DNA of 47,298 nt, taken from assembly GCA_964213355.1 (NCBI GenBank), contig CAXOVY010000035.1, positions 1 to 47,298 on the forward strand, in the 5' to 3' direction. The stretch's first letter is position 1. Every line of letters begins with the position of its first letter. The translations under genes were made by a program, and so were the position numbers. The notes below the pieces were generated by a model. It had not been told where the DNA came from. It saw only the letters and a list, made by a program, of their open reading frames with translations, and did no database searches. The DNA comes from JBAXAM01 sp964213355 (lineage in GTDB: Bacteria; Pseudomonadota; Gammaproteobacteria; UBA9339). Shown one piece after another: positions 1 through 11,900 of the stretch.

Positions 1-26
1 TACAAGAAAAATTTTCTTAGCGTATA

Positions 27-998
27 TTAACGCACAAATCTGCTTCCTACCCTTATAGGAGTTTTTCCCTGCAAACCCTCATGAGGACGACAGTGATAAA
101 CTTGCTCTAGCCAAGCCCAAAGGCGAACATTCAAATCGTCGAGTCCAGATATTTTATTTAGATCAATTTCGTTTAGAAAGTGTCTCCGAAATGTCGAGTG
201 AAATTTTTCAATTTTTCCCTTTCCCTGTGGTTCATACGGTTGGCAATAAACCAGCCTAATATTCAGAAGAGCACAGATGGACTGTAAAGTTCCTGCGCGA
301 TATGCTGAGCCATTATCAATAATTAATTTAGAGCATATACCTCGTTTCAATATTGCTTGTTTTAGAACTCCTTCAATATCTAAAGCAGTTTCGCCCAAAC
401 AAAATGCACTGTGAGTAATTAAGCGTGATGCATCATCTAGCAAAGAAACCAAATATGTTTTTCTACGGCCAGCAGATGTTTGCACAACTGGTCCATGCAA
501 TACATCGCCATGCCAAATATCATTAGCATGTGTAGCCACAAATGAGCGGCGCTCTATAGTTAAAGCATCAGCAATAACCCTTTTAGAAAGTTGTTGTTGT
601 CGCAAAAATCTATGCAAGCTAGCTCGGGGCAATCCATCTTTAGCAACTATGCCTTGTAACTTGCACATGGAGATGATGGTATTCAGAGAACGAGAGGGGT
701 TGTCTTTTTTAAGTTGCAACGCAGCATTTTGTACCTCTGCTGGTAACTGCGTATGCCCCTTATCGCTACGTACGTTTGGAGCTAATGCTTCGATACCGCC
801 ATGTAGCCAATCGTAGTACCAACGCCTTATAGTGGGTGCGCTTAAATGGGTGCGACGAGAATCTGGAATATTATAATTTTTAGATGCTAATTCACGAACA
901 ATGGCTTTTACCTCGCCATGTTCTAGGTTTCCACGGCTCGCGAGGGGTCCCAGTACGCTTAGACAAAATAACGCTAGCGGGTGTAGTGGTTTACTCAT
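27..998 (-). CDS. DDE-type integrase/transposase (rve domain)
   Basis: Transposase that would cut and join element ends. An N-terminal helix-turn-helix region (about residues 25-70) is followed by an rve/RNase H-fold core with an intact acidic triad: Asp in WHGDVLHG (near 165), Asp in LIIDNGSAYR (near 228) and Glu in GKIEKFHSTF (near 263). The end HCRPHEGLQGKTP is typical of integrase-core transposases. I chose the ATG at 998 rather than 1004 because AGAGGAGA lies 8 bases before it but only 2 before the upstream ATG. The gene follows the zinc-binding ORF 1123-1653 on the same strand, so both probably belong to one element. Such elements often carry an ATPase gene next, which would lie left of the window (inference). 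It looks intact. The exact IS family is not certain. Confidence 0.85.
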   Translation of the reverse strand: MSKPLHPLALFCLSVLGPLASRGNLEHGEVKAIVRELASKNYNIPDSRRTHLSAPTIRRWYYDWLHGGIEALAPNVRSDKGHTQLPAEVQNAALQLKKDNPSRSLNTIISMCKLQGIVAKDGLPRASLHRFLRQQQLSKRVIADALTIERRSFVATHANDIWHGDVLHGPVVQTSAGRRKTYLVSLLDDASRLITHSAFCLGETALDIEGVLKQAILKRGICSKLIIDNGSAYRAGTLQSICALLNIRLVYCQPYEPQGKGKIEKFHSTFRRHFLNEIDLNKISGLDDLNVRLWAWLEQVYHCRPHEGLQGKTPIRVGSRFVR

Positions 999-1122
999 TC
1001 GCATTCTCCTCTGTTATTTAATTTTGAGGAAATGAGTAAATCATAAAATTTAACTCTAGATGAATGGGCAAATTGTGTGGGTTACTTTTTTCACCTAAAT
1101 TTACTTGTTCCATTTTAATTGT

Positions 1123-1653
1123 TCATGGGATATTTACTCCTGCAACATGGCAAAAAAGCATCGCTTGAGATAGGGGCATTTTGCTAAAACAAGCCGGCCA
1201 AAACCCAGCAAAATTATCAGTTCGGCCAAGATCGATAAAATGCTGGCACAGTACATCTTTATGAAATCGGAACCGCTCCTTAAGGCGTCCCATCCAGCGG
1301 TTTATCGTATGTCGCGATGGTGCGATTTCCCTTGCCACCGCTGCTATACTTTTACCAACAAGAACCAGAACCATAGCTGCTTGCTGGATGCGCCATAAAT
1401 ACCATCTATAAGGAGGTATACATTCCGGCAATACGGAACATGTGCAATTACAGTATGAACAAAAAAATCTAAAAATATGAATCGGGTCATGGCTACCAGA
1501 AGAACGATCGGCTTTACGGTCGTAGCTGCCGTGGATCCATAAACCTTCCTTGCCACAACTAGGGCAACGTTCTGGACGAAAAATCTCTTGGGTTTCTTTT
1601 TGTACTTTTAGATATTGCTCTAGTGTGGTTAAGTTGGGTACAATGTTTTGCAT
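1123..1653 (-). CDS. Zinc-binding HTH protein of the transposon (DUF6431-like)
   Basis: A 176-aa protein with two cysteine pairs near the N-terminus: RCPSCGKEG and FFCSYCNC. These suggest a zinc ribbon. A helix-turn-helix follows (KSIAAVAREIAPSRHTINRW), so it probably binds DNA. It resembles the DUF6431 proteins that accompany DDE transposases, though I recall that from memory only. It lies directly upstream of, and on the same strand as, the transposase at 27-998, and is likely the element's end-binding or targeting protein (inference). The start is the ATG at 1653, preceded by AAAGGAAA at a good distance; the frame is open to 1704 but has no better start there. Confidence 0.6.
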   Translation of the reverse strand: MQNIVPNLTTLEQYLKVQKETQEIFRPERCPSCGKEGLWIHGSYDRKADRSSGSHDPIHIFRFFCSYCNCTCSVLPECIPPYRWYLWRIQQAAMVLVLVGKSIAAVAREIAPSRHTINRWMGRLKERFRFHKDVLCQHFIDLGRTDNFAGFWPACFSKMPLSQAMLFCHVAGVNIP

Positions 1654-1974
1654 GGCTGGTTTCCTTTGTTTATGCCCGTCTAAACTTAGAGGTGAAGCTG
1701 GCAATATTATAATAGAAAATCAGCCATCTTTATATGAACACAAAAACGCGAAAGATTTGTTTGGTAGAAAAATAGTTGCAGAAAACAACTAAACAAAAAG
1801 CAAAAGCTAGTAGTAAAAAAATAGTAGTAGTTTCTAATTTTTAAAAAGCTAAAAAACCACCTGGCAACAGAGTGCCTTAGCTAAAAATTGTTCCGGGATA
1901 TTTGATAATGGGATAAAAACAAGCTCTAAGATATCGTGGGACAAAAACCTGGGTTAGACATCAAATTGTCTGAG

Positions 1975-2061
1975 ACGTAACACTATGACAAGGAAAAACG
2001 CGCAGCTGTTGATGCGTGGAGCGCAAAACTTAAAGAAATTATTTTAAAAAACACGGGATAA
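1975..2061 (+). pseudogene. C-terminal remnant of a tyrosine (P4-type) integrase
   Basis: The frame ending at the TAA at 2059-2061 reads HYDKEKRAAVDAWSAKLKEI followed by ILKNTG and stop. This is the usual C-terminal tail of P4-like phage and island integrases, just after the catalytic region (a Tyr-Asp-x-Glu-Lys-Arg stretch, then a W..RL helix). A stop codon directly precedes it and no catalytic Arg/His/Tyr region can be read upstream. It is a short leftover of an integrase gene, a sign that an island or phage was once integrated here. The rest of 1704-2377 holds no gene I can support; the short frame PIPDDIIKEAIDILR at about 2195-2242 is too small to assign. Confidence 0.45.
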
Positions 2062-2346
2062 TTGTCTCCATAAATGAGTATTGAAATGCTTATTTTCCAA
2101 ATTCAAATTTTAAAGGTTATGGCGATGACAGAAATCATGCACATATATCAAACAAATAATGGTTATCATAGAGTCTGATAATCATAAATACTGACCAATT
2201 CCAGACGATATTATCAAAGAGGCGATTGATATTTTAAGGTAAGAATAACTGTAAGCAAAATTATATCGGTGTTTTAATAAAGGCCGACATTTTTTTACAA
2301 ACTAAGCAGCACGTCTCATGTTAATTATATCGAGACAGTTCGCATA

Positions 2347-2950
2347 TAAATTAGCTTGGGCGTAACAGCTACCTCTGCTAAGCTTGTCCCATTTCAATAA
2401 TATTGGCGGGTCTCTGTGTATCAATATACCTTCCTCCAATATGGTGATGTTTACACAAACAATATATAACAATAGATATTGCTACCGCTACGACACCTCC
2501 AGACGCAGTTACCCATGGCCGCCACTCTTCAACGCACCAGCCATTGCATGTTTTTTCTGATTGCGCAATGGTTATGTTTACATTCGCTGCAATTATTGCA
2601 TATGCCGTCCCATCTGAACCATTCCAATTAAAACTATCATTTCCACTCCAATTATCTTTTGAAACATAAGTCAGATTACCTAGATCTCCAATAACTATTT
2701 CTTGATTAACCGTAACAGGAACCCCTGATAGTTTTAGTACTCCGTTACTCGGTAGACTTGAAATCTGTATCTTTGCTAAAACATCACCATCTATATCACT
2801 AAAATGACTTGTAAAATCTGCCATACTAAATACTAGAGGCGTATTTTTTATTCCAGACTTTAATATTGGACTAATCGCGGGGAGATTGTTTGCTGCTCTG
2901 ATCGTAATATTCACGGTTGCCACGTTTGTGGCATACAACGTTCCATCTGA
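2347..2950. repeat. Long dispersed repeat, copy 1 (3' end of the giant gene)
   Basis: This stretch covers the last cadherin-like repeat, the hydrophobic C-terminus, the stop codon and about 30 bases beyond. It recurs almost base for base at 19275-19878, offset 16928 bp in the same orientation. The copies differ at scattered bases only (for example an R/I change in the last 15 residues). Identity falls off at ATAAATTAGCTTGGGCG on the downstream side and inside the preceding cadherin-like repeat on the other. Confidence 0.9.
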
Positions 2951-5900
2951 TCCGTTCCAACTGAAGCTGTCGCTACCACTCCAATTTGTTGTCGGCGTAT
3001 AGGTCAAATTACCTAAATATCCAACAGCTATTTCTTGATTAATGGTAACGTTATTACCTGAACACTTTAATATTCCATGGCTTGGCAAAGCCAATATTTG
3101 AACCTTTGCTAAACTACCACCACTAAAACTACTCGTGAAATCCGCAGCACTGAATGCCACCACTGTGTTTTCTGTTCCTGATTTTTGCATAGCGCTAACA
3201 ACTGGAGCTGCTGCAACTGTCACATTTACATTCGCCGCACTTACTGCGTACTGCGTTCCATCTGATCCGTTCCAACTGAAGCTGGTGCTTCCGTTCCAGT
3301 TTGCATCTGGCACAAAAGTGAGGTTACCCAACTCTCCAACAACTATCTCTTGATTTATAATTACATCCGTTCCAAATAACTTCAATGCCCCGTGGCTTGG
3401 TAAACTCATAATCTGAATCTTAATTAAAGCATCACCATCTACATCAGCGAAATTACTCGTAAAATCTGTTGCATTGAATGTTATTACCTTGTCTTCCTTC
3501 CCAAATTTAGACACCGCACTTACAACCGGAACATTATCAACAACTGTAAAGAAAGTTTCATTAAACACCCCAGTAATTTTACCATTACTATCATTTAAAC
3601 TTAACATTACCGGCGATCCTTTATCAGATGCATAACCAAATGGTATGATTGTTAAATTAAAATTTCCTGTATTAATTACACTTTTACCTTCTATGTTAAG
3701 AATTTTTACATCGCTGCTATTAAAACTGCTAAGGTTACCAAAATCTATCTCATCACCTTGTTTAAAGTTGACTATCTTCAAAAAACCGCCGTTTCTATTT
3801 GTGCTGTTATAATCATTAGCATCGCTGAGTCTTCGTTTGTTCGTTCCAACTATATGATAAGTGACCTTATTTTTGATCGTTTGAAATACGTGGTTAACTA
3901 TCATAAGAAAAAGACCTGTCCAATCTCCTTCAGCCACTTTAATAACGATATCACTAACGCCCATAGAAGCAACAATAACTTCCTTTTTGTGCAAAGACTG
4001 TTGTATCTGTCTAATCTCATCAATATCTATGATTTTTTCTGAAACACTCAATACAACACCAATATCATCTCCAGGGTACTCGTAAATACCAAAATCATAC
4101 CAAGCAAAATTTTTAATAAGTACATAATTTTTCAAATTATCGATGCTATCGAAAGACTCAGATCCATCCTGCAACACTAATATATCATTATCTAATTTCA
4201 CCAGAACATAAATATCAACAATATCCTGGGTTCCATCAATATTAAACTGCTTAATTGGCAATAGATATATTTTACCTATTAACGAACTACACTCCTTACA
4301 CAAAATGGCTGACCCTGATATTTTATTTTTTTCCTCCTTGCTTAGTCCAATATAAATATCTCCCTTTTTACTCGCGTCAACTATTTCATTTTTGCCTATG
4401 TCTATCAGTGTTATATACTGATCATTATCTGCCAGTCTGTTTTTCACTTCGTAGCCGGTAAATCTATACACATTTACACCACCACTATCTACAATAACAT
4501 TATCAACACCATAAAGTAAAAACTCATCATTACCATTACCAGAAATCAAATAATTTCCTGCACTCCTTGTACCCCATATGATGTTACCACTATCGTCACT
4601 GTGTATTAGCAACTTTTCCGAAACACACAAAAAATCATTAGTAATCTGAGATATATCATAAGCCTTTAAAAAATTCGAAATAACATCACTGTAAAACCCT
4701 GCAAATACCGTATCAGCTAACCTTAATTCTTCAACTTTTTCCTTTATTTTATCTACCTGTTCCTTTGCTTCAATAATTTTATCTATTGCCGGCCTAACGG
4801 CTCGCACTATTTTTGATGAAGACGTTAACAAGTCCAAAGCTGTCTTAACAACACAAAAACGTTCGAGAATCGCCTCAGTTAGAGTCTTCATCCCAATATA
4901 AACTACATCTTGCAATGGAAACTTGTCCCCAACTGTCAAAGCTAAAAATAGGTAATGCGGGTTACAACTGAATGAACTGTAATCTACTTCTCCGTTATAT
5001 CCACCAAACGAAATCGTGTCTGTTATTTCAATATTAATTGAAGGAGTAGGCCAATTTAAATAATAGCTATAAACTTTCGGACAACCAGTGTCTGCGTTAA
5101 ATTGCTTTATTAAACCAGACATTTTGCGCTGCTGCCGTGAATATTCTCCACCATACACCTTAGTTAATGGCTGTGATGCTATCATATACGGAGAATCGTT
5201 ATCGCTATACGTACTATCATCAACATTTCCAAACACCGGATAGATCCTGTAAACCTTGTCGGCACGCGCCCCACCAACAGAGTTACAATTATTAGGAGCC
5301 GCATTAAAAGCAATAACATGCCCAGATTCTTTAGCATAATTTATTTGATCTTGTGATAATCCTGCACTCTTCATTAAATCAAGAGTCCCTGGAGTTTCAA
5401 AAACCATAGCCTGATAATTATATTTAGCCGCACATAACTCTGCTATAACTCCACCAGTACTATGACCAGTAAACGATATAGGCAAAACCTGGCTAGGGTA
5501 TTGCAATAAATTGTTATCACGTATGTATGTTGTAGAGTAATCTACAAATGTGTATGCCGCAAAAAACCAACAAGTCGGAACTCCATCCAAAGTAAGACAG
5601 TACCCATCATCTCTGCTATAAAGATCAGTAACACTATGTGCTATGACTATATTAGAACCCTTCAGATACGCTTTACCAAAATAACTAGTGAAACATGAAC
5701 CACCGCTATTTGGTAAGTTAGCTGTCACAGAAGCTGGCATATCTGTAGAAGTCAACAACACTTTCCAGCCGTTAGACAAGGTTCCTTTCGTTCCTTTATT
5801 GTAAACATCCAAACTTAACTGTGCGTATTCATATGGCGCAACCCCTGTACCCAACAACAATTCTTCACAAGAGGTTGTGGGTTGTGGTACTACAATCGGT

Positions 5901-8900
5901 TGAACCACAAAACTATTATCTGAATCCTTTTTATAATCTACATTATTTACCTTTATAGTCACTGTCGCAATAATTAAATAACTTCCAGAATTAAAACTTA
6001 CATTTTCGGATAAACTAGCAGTAGTTACTGTATGTGATGTGAAAACAGAAACTCCATCCTTGTTTACTGAGAATACGATACTATTGGCACCATTACACTT
6101 TACAATAATAGTTCCTTTACCATCTTCCCCAATATTTTTTTCAATCTTTATGTCTAATTCTGCTGCTGCAGCATTTCCAATGTCGACCCATGTTTTTGAA
6201 GTCTTTATATAGTTTTTTTCTCCTTCTTTATCCATCATATCTGCAAATTTTTCCAAATAATTCCATATACCTTTATCACTATCTGACCCAACCCAATCAG
6301 CATGAGTTATTTCATAATCTCTATTATCTAAACCTGCCTGGAAGTGTAAAAACTTTATCGCTACCTTGGTTTCTAAATTAGGATACGACCCAAAAGCAGA
6401 ATTGGTTATAGGTAACCCTATACCTCTCATAATCATGTTTAAGCATGTAATATCTGTAATAGGAGAAGCAGCAGTTATTTCCCTCTTTTCTTTTAAAAAA
6501 TTAGAAATTTTTTCTATGTCACTATTTTCTGTTGTTAAGTTAAATTCAGCTAGAAATAATAACCAAAAATGGTTGTCAAACTTTTTCCAAAACTCACTTC
6601 TATCAAAACTTGTTTGATCCTCTCCATATTTCTGTAATACTTCAGATAGCTTACTCCAAGTACGAAGATCCATACCAGCAGCATCTGCTATACCAACCAT
6701 TTCTGCAAGTGCTCTTTGTGCGGCCACCATTCGTACACCATATATAAGCACGCGTTCACCATACAGCTTACGGCATGAAGTTACATCCGCTTGTTTTAAC
6801 ATATCAACAGTTACATCCATTTGTGCACCCAATCCCTCGAAAATATGCCGTAACAATAATACGGGTATATCGAAGGTACCTTTTACTAGAAGGGGTCTTG
6901 AGTTTATACAATTAATGTATGTATAAACATTACTAGTATCAGAAATCCAATTTTTTGTAGGATCTAACGATGGAGAGAGCATCTGTAATCCTTTCGCCAA
7001 CTTCATTTCTGTTGGTAGTATTGGAACTGGCATTATTATCCACTGCGATAAACTATAGTCACTTGAACCAGCGCTGTTGTGTGCCATTACAGCATAATCA
7101 TACCGTGTCCCTGGCGATAATCCTGAATAAATACAAGAAATGTTAGTACAGTTCCATTTAGATTCTATTGTATTCCTTATATCATGATTAACACTCACAG
7201 AATAACTCGTTGCTCCACTAACCTCTGTCCATGAAATAGTTAATGAGTTTCCATTAACAACAGGAGTAACCCCAGTGGGAACAACTGGTATTGATACTAA
7301 TGGAACTGCCACTGTTTGTACCGCACTATAACCACTAGAACACTCACTATTGGCTGCACTTACAGCATATTGATAGGTTGTCCCGGTAAGCAAGCCAGGA
7401 TACACATGAGATAAACCAGTCTTAATCTCAACATATCTAGTTTCACCAAGTTTTAAAAGTACACAATAACTTGTTGCTCCACTGACCTCTGTCCAGGAAA
7501 CAGTTACTGAATTATCAATTGGTTTCGCGGAAATATTGTTTGGGATACTACAACCAGTGGATCCAGTTGTTGCTATAGTCTGTGGGCTAGTATACCAATC
7601 ACCAAAAACACTATCACTTCTCTTCGCTCTTACAGCATAATTACCATATGAGATCCCAGATTTCAGACAATTATAAACATAATTAGTACTGGTAGTACTC
7701 CTACTATCGCTATTAATCATCAGCTCATAACCAATTGCTTCAGTAACCGCATTCCAGAAAATAGTTATCGAATCCTTAGTTGAACTCGCACTAACACCAG
7801 TAGGAATAAATGTTTTTGTGGTTACTGGTTGTGCCGTACTATAACCACTGGAGCAGTCATTATTTGCTGCGCTTACAGCATATTGATAAGTTGTTCCAGT
7901 AAGCAAGCCAGGATACACATGAGATAAACCAGTCTTAATCTCAACGTACCGCGTGTCACCAAGTTTCAAAAGCACACAATAACTCGTTGCTCCACTAACC
8001 TCAGACCATGAAATAGTTACTAAATCACCCATTGGTGTTGCAATAATATTACTCGGAACACTGCAGCCTGTAGAGCCTGTTGTTGCTATAGACTCGGAAC
8101 TAGTATACCAATCACCAAAACCATTACTATTCTTTGCTCTCACAGCATAATTACCATATGAGGTTCCAGATTTTAAACAACTGTAAACATAATTAGTACT
8201 GGTGGTACTCCTACTATCTCCATTAAGCATCACTTCATAACCAATTGCATCATTAACTACATTCCATGAAATAGTTATTGAATCAATCGTCGGACTAGCT
8301 GTGGCATTAAACGCTGTTGATGGAACTGTTACTGGTTGCGGGGTAGGGGCATTATATCCTGTTGTCCCATCACTATTTCTTGCTCCCACAGCATAGATAT
8401 AGGATGTTCCAGGTGTTAAACTATCATATGTATAGGATGTATTCGTAGTACTTGCATATTTCCTTACTGTATTATTAGCAAGTCTTAAGATTACATCATA
8501 GCTTGTGGCTCCACTAACTGCAGACCACGAAACGATCACCGAAGTTCCACTAACAACAGCAGTAGTTCCACTAGGATAAGAGCAAGTAACAGAACCAGTT
8601 GTCGTTGCCGTTTTATCTCCACTAAATCCGATTATATTATTGTTACCATCTTTCGCAGTTACACTATAGTCATATGACGAACCAGATGTTAATACACGAT
8701 ATTTACAAGAAGTTCCTAAACATTCTGGAATTCCAGCGACTGTGTTTCTTACATCACCTCTCACGCTTACATCATAGCTCATCGCTCCATTAACTGCTGA
8801 CCATGAAATAGTTATTGCATCAACTATCGGACTAGCTATGACATCAAATGCTGTTGATGGAATTTTTACTGTCACTGTTTGTGGGTTATATCCTGTTGTC

Positions 8901-11900
8901 CCATCACTATTTCTTGCTCCCACAGCATAGATATAGGATGTTCCAGGTGTTAAACTATCATATGTATAGGATGTATTCGTAGTACTTGCATATTTCCTTA
9001 CTGTATTATTAGCAAGTCTTAAGATTACATCATAGCTTGTGGCTCCACTAACTGCAGACCACGAAACGATCACCGAAGTTCCACTAACAACAGCAGTAGT
9101 TCCACTAGGATAAGAGCAAGTAACAGAACCAGTTGTCGTTGCCGTTTTATCTCCACTAAATCCGATTATATTATTGTTACCATCTTTCGCAGTTACACTA
9201 TAGTCATATGACGAACCAGATGTTAATACACGATATTTACAAGAAGTTCCTAAACATTCTGGAATTCCAGCGACTGTGTTTCTTACATCACCTCTCACAC
9301 TTACATCATAGCTAGTCACCCCATTAACTGCAGGCCATGAAATAGTTATTGCATCAATTGTCGAACTAGCTGCGGCATCAAATGCTATTAATGGAACCGT
9401 AATAGAAACAATAATAAACCCTGAATTATCTCCTCGATATCCTATTCGATCGTTTTGTCCAAGTAATAACTCACCATCCATGTTTGCTGTAAAATTTTTC
9501 TTTGCTCCAATAGCAAAGTAACTACCACTACTAGAAATTTTACCAATAAGTTGTCCTATAGGAGACCCAGTACAATCAACCGGTAGCTCATCTAGATGAG
9601 GGCGCCCTGTGGTTCCGTCGGCTATACTACAATCTGAACCACCACCCCAACACCATTGCCCAGATGCCTCAACAAATACGACATCCCCATTTTTTAATAT
9701 TACTCCAGTGGGTTGATTAGGAGATGGGGCAGCATATATTTTTATACTTACGACCAAAGCACCATTATCTTGGACTCTAATTATTTTTAATCCAGAGCCA
9801 TATGCCACATACGCATAATTACCTACTGCTGCTACCCTTATAGCGGAACCATTTGTATAGCTTCCAACCAAAATGGGTGCTGCTGGATTTGCTATGTTAA
9901 TTATTTCCAATCCTGCTCTACCATATGCTACATACGCATAATCACCCATCACTACCACTCCTAAGGCAGAACCATCTGTTATATAGCTTCCAACCAAAAC
10001 AGGTGCTACTAGATTTACTATATCAATTATTTTCAATCCTGCAATATCATCAGCCACGTACGCATAATTCCCTAGTACTGCTACTTCATTAGCAATACCA
10101 TCTGCACCTAAAAATAAGCTTCCAATCAAAACCGGTTCTACAGGATTTGCTACGTTAATTATCTTCAATCCTGCTCTACCATTTGCTACATACGCATAAT
10201 CACCTATCACTACCACTCCTAAGGCAGAATCATCTGCTGTCGTATAGCTTCCAACCAAAACAGGTGTTGTCGAAATCGTTATATCAATTATTTCCAATCT
10301 TCCAAATAAACCGCTATTTACAACATATGCATATTTTCCCACAACTGTCGTTCCCCAAGCACCATAGCTCCAATCATCAGGTTCAGTAGTATCTAAATTT
10401 CCTACTAAAACGGGTGCTGATGGATTTGCTATGTTAATTATTTTTAACCCGGATAACTCAGCCGCCACATATGCATAATTCCCTACTACGGTCACCCCCC
10501 AACAACTACTTGAACGGAAGATTCCAATTAAAGCAGGTGCTGTTGGAACCTCTATGTTAATTATTTTTAACCCTACTCTACCTTCCACTACGTACACATA
10601 ATTGCCTGCTACTGCAACTCCTAAAACACTATTATCTGTATCTAAACTTCCAACCAAAACAGGATTAGCAAGAACACTTAATGATCTAGACACACCCATC
10701 CTTTTATTGCCATAATCAAAGTTTCCTCCCCTATATCTATATCTGGATCTCCCAGTAATATTCGTACTTATACTCGCTGGCAACAACATATCCCCAAAAA
10801 CCCATAAAAAAATGTTATATTTTGCTAGCTCTTTAGCTACAACGTCAAAGCCTCTATCTTGATATTTAACTAACGATTCATAGTGAGCTTTCCTCACGTC
10901 CCCTTCGCTCAAATTAAGACCATTACCAACTAGACTTACCTCCAGCCCTAATCCCTTAATAGCATTTTCCACCGCGAAGGCACCGCAACCTACACTGGTC
11001 TCAGATTGTTGTAAGGCATTACCATAGCCAAAGATTACTTTTTCTCCATAAACTTTTTCTAATAGTGCTTTCAACCAATTATCTGCAGCTTGTTCTAACT
11101 TAACATTTTGGGATGAATCAAAATATTTTACTTCTAAAAAATCCCCTCTGTTTTCCGATAAAACGCTAATCCAGTGTTTTTCATTATCTAAGTATATTGG
11201 GATAAGCAACCTTCTTTTTGGTATTTCGATCTCTTTCTTAAGCCTTTCAATAAAACTTGGTTGTTTAACGAGAAACTGCAACTCATTTTGAGATACGGGA
11301 CTGGTTAGTACTAAATTGGCATTACTATTAGCGCTGCTATTGTTCTTACCTCCGCTGCCATTTTGATTTATGGATTCCAATATCCTATACGCTAAAAGTC
11401 TTTCAACATCAAAATCACTATATTCATAGTTTAAATTATTAATCTTTCCAAAAGGATTAATACCATCATAGTTTATAGCTCCATCATCATTCTCTCCACT
11501 TACTCTAATTAAATCACCCTTAGATTTATCTACAACTACATTATTTTGAAGAACTACAGCTCCACGATATTTGTAATTGGTTACTACGTCTGGATATTTT
11601 GCAAAACCACGAGTATTGTGAATATTTATAGGTAAAAATTGGTATTGATTTGCTGTATCTTTTGGATAAAAAAGATCATTAGCATAACTAGAGTGTTCTG
11701 TTTTTCTTTCTTCTACTGCTTGTAAACCACGTACATCATTAGCAGTCGTGTTAACTTGTTCTAAACCCCTCTCTTCTTTTTGCTTACTAACCTCATTACA
11801 ATCACAAGGCACAATCTGATGAATTTGTGTTTCGGGAAAACCTAAAGAAGAATCAGAAACGAACGATGAAAATGGCGCTTTTTTCGCTTGATACATGCCT

